This document shows positions 1 to 11,854 of a stretch of 64,000 bases of DNA, piece after piece. Numbering within the stretch: the first letter of the stretch is position 1; each line of letters starts with the position of its first letter. The position numbers and the translations under genes were made by a program. The notes below the pieces were generated by a model. The model was not told the DNA's origin and searched no databases. It saw only the letters and a program-made list of their open reading frames with translations. This DNA is from Daucus carota subsp. sativus (Eukaryota > Streptophyta > Magnoliopsida > Apiales > Apiaceae), in assembly GCF_001625215.2 (NCBI RefSeq), contig NC_030387.2, positions 5,856,501-5,920,500 of the forward strand. Direction: 5' to 3'.

Positions 1-741
1 TTGGAAAAGCATATGGAACAACTTGAGGGTCGGCTGATACCCCATTTTGTTACAAGCGCAAAGAAACCACGTCATCCACTTGATCGCGTTAGGAGTGATC
101 TGCATCGGGGAGCATTTATATTCATACTTGCAGAGATGGCGAAAAAACAAATGCCACCTAGGATTCCACCCGGATCTCAAGTGTTCCATCCACACTGGAA
201 CAAACCCGTCAGCCGGCCGGTGATAGATCCTCTCTTCGGGCTCCGGCCACCGCCATTCGACCGTATCCGGAAGCTGAAATGAGACCCGGATCAATCGATC
301 CTGAACCTTCCAAGGCAATTCCCTAAAAGAACTCCTAACAGGATACGGAGCCCGGGCAACAGCATATGTACGAAACTCCTCGTCGAATTTCTTCTTATCA
401 TAAGGGCCTAGAGGACCGTTGGGGTGCTTAAATTTATAAAAAGACGCAATTCCCCGATAAAACTCCCTCTCATCCGCTAGAGGGGCCTTGGTGATGAAGT
501 AAGACTTCGTACCCATCCACATGCCTTCCGGGGTCATGATCACCTGCTTCCCCTCGGTCTTGGATACCTTCTGGAACTCAGAGACAACCCCGGATGAAGC
601 TACCTCCCTCTCAGCCATCCTTTCACGAGCACGGTCTGCTAGTGATTGGCGCTCGTCGGTCTCACTATCACTTGAATATTGCCCGGGCACCCCAGAAAAA
701 GCTACAATATCTCGCCTGGCCCTCTTATGGATCCGGACCAT
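1..741 (-). CDS. Antisense ORF of a Tat/Retand-like Ty3/gypsy element, gypsy-type transposase-like domain, partial
   Basis: Read on the minus strand, an ORF opens with ATG at 741 and stays open for 247 codons to the left edge. A later in-frame ATG lies at 617. The N-terminal part is hydrophilic. The C-terminal part has the aromatic-rich pattern of the plant 'putative gypsy type transposon' domain (PF04195-like), with segments such as FFRHLCKYEY and ITPNAIKWMTWFL. The polypurine tract, TATA box and poly(A) signal of the adjoining LTR all point to the plus strand, so this ORF is antisense to its element. Some plant Tat-lineage elements are known to carry such an ORF between pol and the 3' LTR. 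Its function is unknown. The alternative, a gag gene of a minus-strand element, is less likely because no primer-binding site lies next to the LTR on that side. The family call is from recognition, not from a search. Confidence 0.65.
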   Translation of the reverse strand, partial: MVRIHKRARRDIVAFSGVPGQYSSDSETDERQSLADRARERMAEREVASSGVVSEFQKVSKTEGKQVIMTPEGMWMGTKSYFITKAPLADEREFYRGIASFYKFKHPNGPLGPYDKKKFDEEFRTYAVARAPYPVRSSFRELPWKVQDRLIRVSFQLPDTVEWRWPEPEERIYHRPADGFVPVWMEHLRSGWNPRWHLFFRHLCKYEYKCSPMQITPNAIKWMTWFLCACNKMGYQPTLKLFHMLFQ

Positions 742-1650
742 AAACCTAAAGGAAAATGAGAACCCGGGTCAATTCAACATTCAACCAATTTTATTACCAA
801 TTTTATACAGGTCCGGATCCGCTCCTAAGTCTATGTGAAAAGCAACAAGTCAAAGAATTCCGGAGTTCGAAGACATCTACCCGGGTCCCCCTCCTCTTTC
901 AAAGTATACGGAGAAGAGGTTACCCGGGTCTTGAACTCGTAACTACATCACCGAGAAGAAATTTACAAGCATTAAGAAACAACCCGAACCCGGAGTCAAA
1001 CAACGTACCCGGGTCAGCATCATCTACCATATATACACGAGCTACAAACACCCCAAAACAGCTATCCTAACCTACCCAACCCGGGCACAGATACCCTACC
1101 CGGGTTCCGTTCAAAACCCCGAGAATTCCTAAAGCCACAAACAGTTTCTAAATTATTTCAAATCAAAACTGAAGATCAAACACAAAGCCCCCTAATATAT
1201 ACACATATACATACATATACACCAAGGAACATTCAAACCAAATTCATCCAAAAAACCCAGATTTCCAAATCCCAAAAACCAACTGAGTACAAATACCAAA
1301 CCACAACAAATCACAGGAAAAAGCCTATAAACTCACATCAGTCACATACATTACCAAAACACAAATTATACGATTCAAAAAACAGCGGTCCTCACACATT
1401 GACACGAGAAGCAAAAACTTCGAAAATATCACATGCAAGGACTAATGAGAAAGCTTCAAAACACGGAAAATAAAGGAAAGCGGTCGAAACTTACTTAACG
1501 CCGAGAACGAAAGGAAGATGAAGAAGCGACGACGATGTTGAACTCCGGCGATAGACGACGAGCAACAACACAACCCAAACAGTTCTTAAGAGGAAATAAA
1601 GGAAACAAGAGTAAAAAGTGAAGGTATGGGGGTGGTGTCCTTCTTATAGC
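742..1650 (-). promoter_or_regulatory. Putative promoter, 5' UTR and 5' UTR intron of the antisense ORF
   Basis: On the minus strand a TATA-like gctataagaa lies at 1650-1641. About 150 bases further on is a strong donor (gtaagtttcg) at 1494. A pyrimidine-rich acceptor ending cctttag lies at 746, directly before the ATG at 741. This makes a plausible 5' UTR with an intron of about 750 bp. The stretch has many cccgggt-type GC-rich motifs. This is inferred from consensus sites only. Confidence 0.4.
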
Positions 1651-2114
1651 CCCAGGCTATGACCACGTGGCGGCCTTCCATTCGAGGAAAATCAAAAATT
1701 ACAGCTGTAATTATTAAACTCCCTCAAAAGGCGCACCAGTTCAACTTCCCAGACACAAGACTCTTCGAATTCCACATATTTCAAACGTTCCGCCATCCCT
1801 CAACCGACCCGGGCGTCTCCCCCTACCCGGATCCGCCAACGAAGAAATACAGAGGACAACAAGACCCATCAAGCCCAGATCCGTCAGCAAACTTTACTCT
1901 TACCCGGATCTGCCCGGGCAGGGGGGAGCAACAACAAAATCTCTAACCCTACCCGGGTCTACCCGAACAGGAGGACGTCAGCAAAGACTCCGCTCTAGCC
2001 CGGGTCCGTCCAGGCCGGGGGGCAAGCATAAACACCGACCACACCCGGGTCCACTCAATCGAGGAAGCAAAAGCAAAACATTCTACTCTACTCCCTCACA
2101 TAGAAAATCTATAT

Positions 2115-2130
2115 AAGGGAGTGGGGGGCA
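2115..2130 (+). other. Polypurine tract of the LTR retrotransposon
   Basis: The run aagggagtggggggca lies three bases before the inferred 5' end of the LTR. That is where the plus-strand primer of an LTR retrotransposon should be. It shows that the element reads on the plus strand and that the following LTR is the 3' one. Confidence 0.6.
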
Positions 2131-2132
2131 AA

Positions 2133-2956
2133 TGATAGGGAATAACCCGGTCAGGACAAACCCGGATCCTGATAGGGTATAACCCGATCAAGACACACCC
2201 GGGTAGCCACCAACAACACAGTCGACCCCTCGATCCCTCCAGGATACACCACCCGGGTATGACATTGAACCCGGGCATATCCTAAAACGTACCCCCGACC
2301 GGGATCCATGCATGTACCAGCCGACACTTGCTGCACAAGGCACAGACTGACACGATAAAGACAAACGTAACGGTCAACTACTGGCGATAGAGACAAGCCA
2401 GGGAACATTCCAAAATGCTACTTCTACGCCGACACCTGGACACGTGTAGGGGATCAAACCCCTACACGTGTAGGACCAGGATCCAGGTACGCACCCTTGA
2501 ACCCTAATCCTTGGCCTATAAATAGACCAAGGATCAAGGGTTTAAGGGTTAACTCAACTTCACTCTACACTCATTCTCACACACACTTACACTCAGCATA
2601 TATTCAAACACCCTCAGCCACCAGCCACCAGCAACCACCAACCAAACACCTTCACCACCACACATAGATAGCACTTTCTCTAATCTTTATCCTTCCGAAA
2701 CCTACGCTTACTCTCACGCCGGAGGCGCTTTGGGGCAAAACCCCCCGCCGGCGTTGTTTTGTAGGCCCCCATCCAGCAGCTACACCACGGAACCACCAGT
2801 CACGGCGGAGGAAGGACCGGGATCGGAGATTGGCGTTATCATCTAGTATAGAGTATAAGAAATGGAACCGAGAGGATGAAATAAACTTCATAAGAATTGC
2901 TTATTCTTTTCATTCTTTATGAATTCATTCACTTAAACCAAATACGGGGTCTCACA
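2133..2956 (+). mobile_element. 3' LTR of a Ty3/gypsy retrotransposon
   Basis: The LTR starts with TGATAGGG after the polypurine tract and ends with GGTCTCACA, so it has TG...CA ends and is about 824 bp long. It contains a TATA box (tataaata, 2517-2524) and a plant-like poly(A) signal (aataaa, 2880-2885) in the plus direction. No tRNA primer-binding site follows it, which fits a 3' LTR. The upstream LTR and pol genes lie outside the window, so the two LTRs cannot be compared to date the insertion. The exact boundaries are inferred. Confidence 0.6.
2440..2471 (+). promoter_or_regulatory. Perfect 13-bp inverted repeat with two G-box/ABRE cores in the LTR promoter
   Basis: The sequence acacgtgtagggg (2440-2452) is followed by a six-base loop and its exact reverse complement (2459-2471). 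Each arm holds ACACGTGT, a G-box/ABRE core bound by bZIP and bHLH factors in plants. The TATA box lies 46 bases downstream. The position suggests an enhancer of LTR transcription, perhaps stress- or ABA-responsive; that part is inference. Confidence 0.55.
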
Positions 2957-3646
2957 AAATTTCAATAGCTTCGATTTCACCAATATTTTTGAATTCTAAT
3001 GTATAATATTTTGGACTAGAATTATATATAAATATTATCAATAAATATAAATTTTAATATATAATTAATGATGGAATAACAATTTTTTATAACGAACTTA
3101 CAATTTTGTAAATGTCTCTCTACTTGTTTAAATGCGCAAAAAAGTAATTTAACAAAAACAAATTTATATCTCAATTAATAATTGAGTTTATGTTAAAACT
3201 AATTACACATTTAGTTCTTAATATATCCTATTAAAAAAAATGAATATATCAATTTTCTTATATTAAGAAATAAAAGTATATTTTCCATAAGGTTGGCTAT
3301 TTTACGAGTCAAATAAATTATTCTGCATGAATTTGTCACATTTTTTATTGAGTAATGTTAAGGGCATCGAAATAACTACCAAAAAAGATGTTATATATTT
3401 AATTTCATATTTTTTAATTAATAGAAGTGTTTAAGATTTTATTTTATGTTGATCTGTGTCCTGGTTCGACTCTGAATCGTATCAATAACCACTCAAATTG
3501 TACCCCTATAAGGCATATTAGTCAAAAGAAATTAGTAGAATCTGACGAATAAAAATTTAACACATCATTCTTTTATATATTTTTTTGTGATATCTAGCAT
3601 TTTTTTTTTGTCATAATCTAGCATTATTTTTTATTTCAATAAAAAG
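2957..3646. other. AT-rich intergenic sequence, no gene seen
   Basis: This stretch has no long ORF, no terminal repeats and no recognisable protein similarity. It is the right flank of the LTR retrotransposon. Confidence 0.5.
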
Positions 3647-3648
3647 TA

Positions 3649-3894
3649 CTCCCTCCGTCCCCCTCATTTGTTTAAATTGGGACGGAAGCTCGGCATGCAT
3701 TCTAATGCTCTCGTAAAACGTAGTTTGATAAGTTTTTTTTTAACTTTTTTTTCTTTTGAATAAAATTTGATGTTTAAATTTTTATACAGAACAGAAAAAA
3801 ATTAAAAATAAGTTATAGAATTATGTTTTATATGCGTCTTAAAATGTATGTCGACGAGTGTGAAAAATTGTAAAGAAATGCGAGGCAGAGGGAG
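3649..3894. mobile_element. Stowaway-type MITE (Tc1/mariner), 246 bp
   Basis: The left end is ctccctccgtccccctcat and the right end, reversed, is ctccctctgcctcgcat. This is the classic Stowaway terminal repeat. It is flanked on both sides by the TA target dinucleotide (3647-3648 and 3895-3896). It has no coding capacity. Confidence 0.85.
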
Positions 3895-4449
3895 TAATTT
3901 AAAAGTAAACATGATGTTGAAAAGAAACATTAACCTTTGACAAAGCTGGTTGGGAGTTGGGACTTGGGAAGAGTTATGACCAAATCATTCAGTTATCTTT
4001 TGTCCGCGGATATAGTGCTGACGCTGACACGGACTCATTAAACAAGACCGATTGAACCGACTGAGACTGAGCATCCTATATTTGTTTCTCAGCGTTATCC
4101 AAGAAACATGAATAAAAAGTGGCGAGGAAAACAAAACACTACTACTGGTTTTGCTTGCTTACCTACTTTACTTATCTCTCCTTCTTTATAGAGCTGCGTG
4201 AAATCAAAATTCAGAAGAGTGAGAAGGCTGGGTAATTAGTATACACCGGTATGTGTTGATATCTTTGCCTGGGTTATACGTGGTCACTGTTAGGTTTATG
4301 CTACTGTAGTATCAACTGCTTGATTATTGTTCTGGTATTTGGTTAGGGTTTCACCTATTTTAGTATTATTATGATCCACGAATTAGTGATTAATATGATG
4401 GAACAACAGCTAATATATAGGCACATCCTGTAATATGTATGTTGTTTTA

Positions 4450-4940
4450 ATTTCACCCTTTTTACTTGAGACTAAACTCGTGTTTGTTTGTTGGGGGTGG
4501 GAATGGGGTGTACAAGGCGGGGATGGCTGGCTGCTGCCAATACTTGAAGAATTGATATGTATATCTGGACTTACATGTTATAGCAACTATCAGATACCTA
4601 TTTTGATTATCGCAATTATGCTCGTGTTGCTTGTTATTACTGAATGCCTTTTGAATTTGATACAAATGTTAAGCTTTATTTTTGTCATAACAAGCTGTTA
4701 AGTGTTATGTACATCCAAAATGTAGACACCACAACATGTTCATATATGAGCAATGGGCTTCTTCTGGGAGTGTATGCTGTTCGCAGGACGGCGAGTAGAA
4801 TTGAAATGTACATCTGGGGACATGTGTTAGATTTTTTGCCACTTCTGATGATAGGCATTGTGTTCTTTATTTTTGATTTATTTTCCCTATGCCCACACTG
4901 TCATCATGTGGAAAAACAGCAGCTATGGGAGTTACAGAAA
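4450..4940 (+). pseudogene. GTF3C5 5'-end fragment (copy A), upstream of COAD
   Basis: This stretch aligns by eye with the start of the second duplicated copy (8320-8800) and, more weakly, with 51480-51580 before the working GTF3C5 gene. Shared landmarks are gggagtgtatgctgttcgca and the start-codon context agctatgggagttacag (ATG at 4926 here). After the first four codons it diverges, so only the promoter/leader and the very start of exon 1 were copied. It lies just upstream of COAD and may have supplied part of the COAD promoter region. Confidence 0.6.
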
Positions 4941-5176
4941 TTAGAACAACTCAACCAGATGACTATATTGCAATCAGTAGCTAATAAAAAATGAGGGTTC
5001 ATTGACACAATAAACAATGGTCTTATATGGGGCCTTTTGCATGCACTTATTTTGAAAAAGTTGCCTAAAATATACAAGTCACACTTTAAATTTTGCATCT
5101 TGCTGAATTGGATCAATCTTGCACGCACGCCAGACGCCTAATACTGAGCTACTCTCTCTTGAAAAGAATTTTGGTG

Positions 5177-6984
5177 ATGGCGAAAACCGATGTGGATACA
5201 AGCACCAAAACATTAAGTGGTGTTGTTTATCCTGCAAATTCATATGGAGCTGTTGTTCTTGGTGGCACCTTTGATCGCTTACACGACGGTCACCGCCTCT
5301 TCCTCAAGGTCATTGTTATGATATAGAACATGTCCTTGTACATATACATATATGTATTTGATACATCAAACATTTGGGTTTCTACTTTAGCTATAAAATG
5401 ATTTTTGGGTGTTCGCAGTCTGCAGCCCAGCTGGCAAGGGATCGCATTGTTGTTGGAGTTTGTGATGGCCCTATGTTGACCAAAAAGCAGGTCTCTTTTA
5501 TATCCAAACCTTTTTTTTTAATTTTATTAATAATATTATTATACTCAACAGATTTTGTAAGGTTGAACAATCTAATAGTTAAATAAAATTATTATTGTAT
5601 ATATCTAGAAACAACATTGCCAGTTTATCAAGTCTCGATGTTATTAGTAATGGGGTGACCATTTCGTGTTAGATTGTATTTGGGTACATGTATTTCATTT
5701 CAAATGATGAATTTTAGATAATATGATTTGAGTTGTCATTTCAAATTCTCAACTCTATACTAGTATTTGAGCTTCTTGGATTTCAAATAAAATCTATGTC
5801 ACTATTCTTTTATTTATCTGAATGTCATTTGATTAAAACCAGAATTTCAAATGAAATCCATGTTCTTAAATAGGCCGTTAGGGGAATGTTCACATTGTTA
5901 AATTTTGATATCTATAATGTATTAGTATGAAGGAGTAATATTTTAAAATTGAATTATATTCATTTCCCAGCTCTTATCTATATGAAATTGAATCTGGCTA
6001 GTAGACATTATTTGAGTGGATTCCTTATTAATTTGCGGTCAAAAGGAAGGACATGCAGGTATTCCAAAGTGGGGTTCTTCTTGTACTTTAAACTAAAAGT
6101 GATGATGTTTGTATCCTATTTTGCAGTATTCTGATCTAATTGAGCCTATTGGCAAACGTATGCAAACCATTAAAGATTTTATTAAGGTACAAAGTCCTAT
6201 GAAATATTATGTTACATATTTTCACATTGCTCAATTTGTACTTTACTCCTGTTATTCTTTGAGTTACAGTCCATCAAGCCGGAGCTTGTAGTTCAAGTTG
6301 AGCCTATAACAGATCCATATGGACCTTCAATTGTTGACAAGAATTTGGATGCAATTGTTGTTAGGTATGCTCATTGCCAAAAATTCACACTTTTATATGT
6401 TAAATTTGAAGTCATCTTTATTAAATGGTCTAGAACACATTTCATGTCAATACATTTTTGACGTAGTAAATGTGTTGGTTTGTTAGTTGTTAACTTAATC
6501 GTGATCAGGTTCTTAGATTCATAATTAAACTGCACCCTATTTTACCCTTGTTTTGTACCTTCATGGTAGACCATCAGAATTTCTTTTGCCATTATAATTA
6601 TCGAAATCCTGCACCTAGATTTTAAACTTTTTGACTGGTTGTAAATCTTGTGTTTTGAATTGTTTTTCCTACAGCAAAGAGACATTACCTGGTGGGTTAT
6701 CAGTTAATAAAAAAAGAGCTGAGAAGAACCTTTTAGAATTGAAGGTACAAGATCTTAATTCTTATATGAACATAGAAATTTATCATATATAAAAAATTAT
6801 AGAAAAACATTGCTTTCAAACAATTAATAATTTTATTAGTTTGTACACAATAGACTTAATCATGAGATCTTCACAGGTTGAAGTTGTAGATCTAATTTCT
6901 GATAAATTTGGTGGAGACAAGTTAAGTTCTACTACGCTGAGGAGGCTTGATGCTGAGAAAGCTAAGAAGCCTCCACCAGAATAA
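5177..6984 (+). CDS. COAD: Phosphopantetheine adenylyltransferase (CoaD-type), six exons, intact
   Basis: This enzyme transfers AMP from ATP to 4'-phosphopantetheine, making dephospho-CoA, the fourth step of coenzyme A synthesis. The exons I read are 5177-5308, 5419-5490, 6127-6186, 6270-6364, 6675-6744 and 6877-6984. All have GT-AG borders and join in frame to give 178 aa, close to the usual plant length. The nucleotidyltransferase signature [15 protein letters not shown] is at residues 26-40; its HxGH motif is the ATP-binding core. The C-terminal LSSTTLRR matches the conserved S-S-T-x-L-R motif of the family. The start is the first in-frame ATG, 17 residues before the first conserved strand. 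The enzyme is expected in the cytosol, as no targeting peptide is visible. No breaks were found, so the gene looks functional. Confidence 0.93.
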
Positions 6985-8105
6985 CAGAGACATCAAATAT
7001 GTCTGAACAGAATAGTTGAAGCTCAATTTAGAACTAATGTTTATTTCTCCAAATAGTTATTGTCTTACACATTCTGAGAAATAGAAGTTTTAGCATTTCT
7101 ACCACGCACATTTTTCAAAGCTATTATGGAACAATTAGCTTAAATGCAAATTTCAAGTCTGTATGACACTGTTCTGTAAGATTGAAATGTTTACATTGAT
7201 TAAGCAATATCGGTGTAATACCATTCCTTCATTTTTTTTGCATATTTGTTGCTAGTACTTTCATTCTTGAGTGAGTGGGTGTCATTTTCGCTGGATGCTC
7301 TGTTGACAAACAAGAACAAGTTTCCCAATGTAATAATTTAATCAAAATAAAAATACAATTTTACAATGTGTCTCTGACATCCTCTCCTACACGAGCAATC
7401 GCCTCTACAAGGTACATCACTCTTTACCGATTATATTCATATATCTTGTTGTGCTGGAATGTGTGCATAAGTATTGATGTGATTGGATAAATATAGCCAT
7501 GACTTCTATCTGTGGATGCCTAAAAAATTCATAGTATGATGTATGAGTGTTTTTTGTATTGATACACTTCAAGTAGAAAAAGCCTGGGGCTCCACGAGTA
7601 TTTGCAGAGAATTCACATGCAATTGCAAGAGGATGGCTTTTAGTAAACATCACGCGTTTATTGTTGTTGTTGATGCCATGTATTGCTTGCTGTTGGGTAA
7701 ATAGTTTCATCTATTGATAATATCTCATGTCTACAATATAATTTCTCAATGCTTTTTATTGGACTTGCTACACAAATTTTCTATTCTGACTGGCATATAT
7801 TAATTTGTATTGTGATATCTGAATTTGGCAGGCAATTCAAACATTTTAACCAGTGTGAACTATTTACCGGTGACTAGGGAGGACAATCTTTTGCATTTGA
7901 TTTATGAATAACATGAATACTTGTACTTTTTAGTTTTTACAAGTAATAAATGCTGATTCGACTATTTATGGTAATATATAATTTATTTTTTTGGTAACTT
8001 GTAGCTGTGGGGTTGGTTATTAAGTCTTTTTTCATAAAGGCCCTTGCCGAATTGATGTTTTGAGGAACTGAGGTATGAGTTACTACTTACTGGCTCCACT
8101 TTTTA
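6985..8105. other. COAD 3' flank and intergenic DNA, no further gene seen
   Basis: The sequence after the COAD stop is AT-rich. It contains only short chance ORFs on both strands, with no recognisable domains. The first few hundred bases probably hold the COAD 3' UTR. Confidence 0.5.
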
Positions 8106-8296
8106 CTCCCTTTGGTCTATTTTATAAGGCGTTCACCTTTTTTGTCATGAGCCTTGACTCAATAGTGGAAGATAGTTTTTTTTTTTGTTTTTTCTTTTCC
8201 GAATAAAAATATATCTCTTAAATTTTTTTATTCAGGAAAAAAAAAAAGGTTAAACAATATCAATGTAAACTATCAAAGTCAAGGCTCCAGAAAGAG
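8106..8296. mobile_element. Stowaway-like MITE, 191 bp
   Basis: The left end ctccctttggtctatttta and the right end (reversed: ctctttctggagccttgac) form imperfect inverted repeats. TA lies on both sides (8104-8105 and 8297-8298). Shared inner blocks, such as gagccttgac near both ends, extend the hairpin. Confidence 0.6.
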
Positions 8297-9654
8297 TACT
8301 TCATAGTAAAGTGTTGTTTAAGTGTTGGGGGTTGGGAATGGAATGATGAAGGCAGGGATGGGGTGCCTTTCCTGATACTTATAGAATTTAAATGTATATC
8401 TCAACTAACATGTTTTAACAACTAACAGATGCCTATTTTGATTATAAGAATTATGCTCTGGTTTATTAATAAATGGCTTCTGAAACTGATTTAAATGTTT
8501 AGTCTTTATTTTCTTTATAGCAAACTGTTACTTTTGTGTTTGCAGAATCTCAGTGTACATCTAGATCTACATGTTTTAGCAAATCTAGACATCACTAAAC
8601 GTGTTCATATATGAGTATTATATTCGTGCTAGGAGTGTATGCTGTTCGCAGGACGAGTAGAATTGAAACGTAGACCTGGAAACATGTATTACCAACAGTT
8701 AGATGCCACTTCTGATCATAGTCATTGTGTTGTTTATTTCAAAATTGTTTTTCCCTATGCTGACATTGTGATAATGTGGAAAAATAGCAGCTATGGGAGT
8801 TACAGAGGATGGATCCATCTTAGGAGTTTCACCTAGTACTAAGCTATTTGCAGTTCACCACCCTGGTTACCCTTCAGGCACGTAGTTTACAACTAAACAA
8901 CTTAGAGTTTCGTTATCGTCCTGAAGATCCATATTCACATCCTGCCTTTGGAGAACTTTACCACTGTAATAGTTTTCTGCTCAAATATCAAAAAAGGAGC
9001 AGGAGAAACTTTAAGTGCCGTTGACGTGGAAAATACGTCCAAGTTCTTATTAGCAGATTCCAATAGTGAAGACCCCAAAACTAGCTCACCAGAATCCTCA
9101 GAAACAGAACATCTTGTTCAACTTAGAAGTGAGCCAGTTTGTACCTCTGCAACCGTTAAATAACTGGCATCTGAAGAAGTTAAAGGAAATATCTATGCTG
9201 ATATTGTTGCTCAAGTCTTGGAATCTTTATAATTCTGATGGTTAGAGTGAATTATGATAATTAATTATATTCTTCTCTTTTACCCATAAGGATCTTAGAT
9301 AATCTTTAGATGGTTCAACGAATTATATCTCTATATATGTGTTTCAGGGATGGCAGCTTACCAACATGTTCTTGCTGTTCATGCTGATCTTCCACGGAGG
9401 AAGAAGAGAAATTGGGCAGATGTGGATCCACAGTTTGCTGTGTATTATTTATTATTACAGGTTAGATATTTAATTTTCTATCTTCTTTATTGGGTACTTA
9501 CTTTAATATATATATAGGCTAGTGATCAAATACAAACTAACCTTAAAAAACTAAAAACCAGAACAATTTAGTGATATTCACTTTAAAAATTAGTGATTTC
9601 TGTTGCAAAAATTGGTGAAAGCCTTCAGAAATTGGCGAAAACCTCCAGATCTGT

Positions 9655-9785
9655 CGTTGTTGGCGGAGGTGGGGGCGGAGGTGGGGTTGGCGGTGGAGGT
9701 GGGGTTGAGATGGCGCACGGAGGTAGAGGTGGCGGTGGCTGAGGTCAGGAGAAGTTGGTGGCAGAGGTGGAGGTGGAGGAATTAG
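9655..9785 (+). repeat. GGNGGT-type purine-rich minisatellite inside the pseudogene
   Basis: A G-rich tract of ggaggtgg / ggcggtgg-like units lies in an insert that the intact GTF3C5 copy lacks. It has many runs of three or more G on the plus strand, so a G-quadruplex is possible. ORFs on either strand here are Gly/Pro-rich artefacts. Confidence 0.7.
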
Positions 9786-11854
9786 TGATATTCGCTTTAG
9801 ACATAAAACTCTATATATGTATACTTCTTTGAGAAACGTGGCCTTTTGAATATCGATCAAGAAGGTCTGGTGATATGAGTCCCGCCACTTCTCTCACCTA
9901 AAAATATGTCAGAGAAATTAGTGTAAGATTCTTTAGTTTTGATATTTTTTTTTATGGATCTTGCAGATGGTCTTTATGTCTAATCATAATTTTGTCATAG
10001 TTGGGTGGATTGGAAATTTAGTTGCTGTGTGGTGATAAATTTATATGGAGCATTCACTTTTAATGTGACAGGTATCATATATATATGTTAGCATTTCTAA
10101 AAATAATTTACAGCTGATTAAATTAGGAAGGATAAACCCAAAATTGAAATCAGTGAAAATTGTATAGGTTCTTTCATTTGCATGCCTTTGCAATTTCTTC
10201 TGTCTATTCGTGTATGTCCATTCTATAATAGCTATAAGAAGAGCAACCGAACCTTTGTTTTCATTAACTGGTGCATATGGTCGGTTATTGTATAATAGTG
10301 GTAATATATTTGTTCCCTTTTTCTTCTCATCTTAGTTTACACTATCAAGGGAAGTAACTTTGAACCAGAAGCAAGGGAGAGTCGGACAACACTGCTGGGA
10401 GGTACATCTCAGATTGTTAAGATATACATTTTCCTTGAGTACTTGCTTGCTTGAGCATTGATTGCAGATACTGCTGCCTTTTCTCTTTGGTTGTGTCCTA
10501 GTGCATTTTTCGATTGTTCACGTGTTTCAGTTAAGTATGCCACTTTAGCATGCAAGTACCTTATTTAGCCATTATTTGACCTGAATGTGGTGTTCTATTT
10601 GTCCTCTGGGTCCCAAATGAAATGTGGCATTTAGGTTTCCTTTTAGTGGTTGTGTCATGTCTGCTGGCCTGTGCATGGTTGCACAGTGATACGGAGCATG
10701 GATATAAAGGATTAATTATTTGTTATACTAGCTAGTATAACTAATAATTAGTTACTTATATCATTACCAAAATTTAGAATTAATGGTTTACTAGCTTATA
10801 CCATTGGACATGCTTTTGGGAGATGAATATTAGGCCGTGGTTAAAAATCAGGATTAGTGTTTTTTAGGATCTTACATTAGGATATCTATGCATACAATTG
10901 TAGGGTCATTGCCTGACCACAGCTAAAATATATAGTGATATTTTAACTGCCAAATTGCCTTACTTCTGCTGTAATCTATGTGGTAATTATTACTTTACAG
11001 AGAATTGATAATTACTCAGAATGAAATGGGGTTTAAGGCATTTACCTGGGGGGAGGGGGGCGCATAAATAGTTTTATATCTTCCAATACAGTTTTTCGTG
11101 CCCAAACACCCAAGTGAAGCAAGTTAATATATGTTTACGATTCTTACAGATTAAGCTTACCTTTCTTTGGCTTTTCTTTCTTGGGATCTTCGATCTGGAG
11201 TGCTTTCCTATCAAGCTTGATATCAGTTTATTAAAGATTATCCTTAGTCAAGAGTTTTTATGTAATTTACTGATGTGACCAACAATGAGGTGTGGATAAA
11301 ATCTTTGACTAGATTATAGTCATGTCTTATCAATCATACATGTTCCGAGAAAGGCGAATCGGGAGAAATACTTGGCAAAAATTTCTGAGCAGTGGCAGTG
11401 GCAATGGCAGATGGCTGTATGTACCAAGTTTGAAGAATGTCCTATATGGGAAAATGAATCACTGGCTGACCAATGACATGAAAAAGAACTGATTATTGGA
11501 GTGCTTAGAAAGTTTGAAAGTTTGAACTGATTATTCTCGTAAGCTATGAATAAGTATGAACTTTGATTAGTGACTACTGATTTAATGATTTTTATACCGA
11601 TATCCCCTCTGGTCCTTGTTTCAGGCTTCTTTAACGAGCAGCTTATTATTTTTTCCAGGGGACCATTTTTTAGGTATTCTGTTAGAAGAGGATATAATCC
11701 TCGTAAAGATGTAGAATCACGAGTATGAGTTTTTTGCCTAAATAAAGGGTAACACATCACAATCCTACTTTTTTGTAAATTAGAAATGGGGTCGCTTATA
11801 TCCTGTTAATATTTCCCTGAACTGTTATATTCTGTAAGAATGTTGAAAGATTTT

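Noticed and set aside
1..282. Plus-strand ORF at the left edge
   Set aside because: It is the shadow of the longer minus-strand antisense ORF, which has the domain-like sequence.
5374..5586. ORF across COAD exon 2
   Set aside because: It is exon 2 read into its introns, not a separate gene.
9543..9860. Overlapping Pro/Leu-rich and Val/Glu-rich ORFs
   Set aside because: They arise from the GGNGGT minisatellite inside the pseudogene.
11320..11760. 146-codon minus-strand ORF
   Set aside because: It is antisense to the exon 7 and exon 8 equivalents of the GTF3C5 pseudogene and has no domain of its own.
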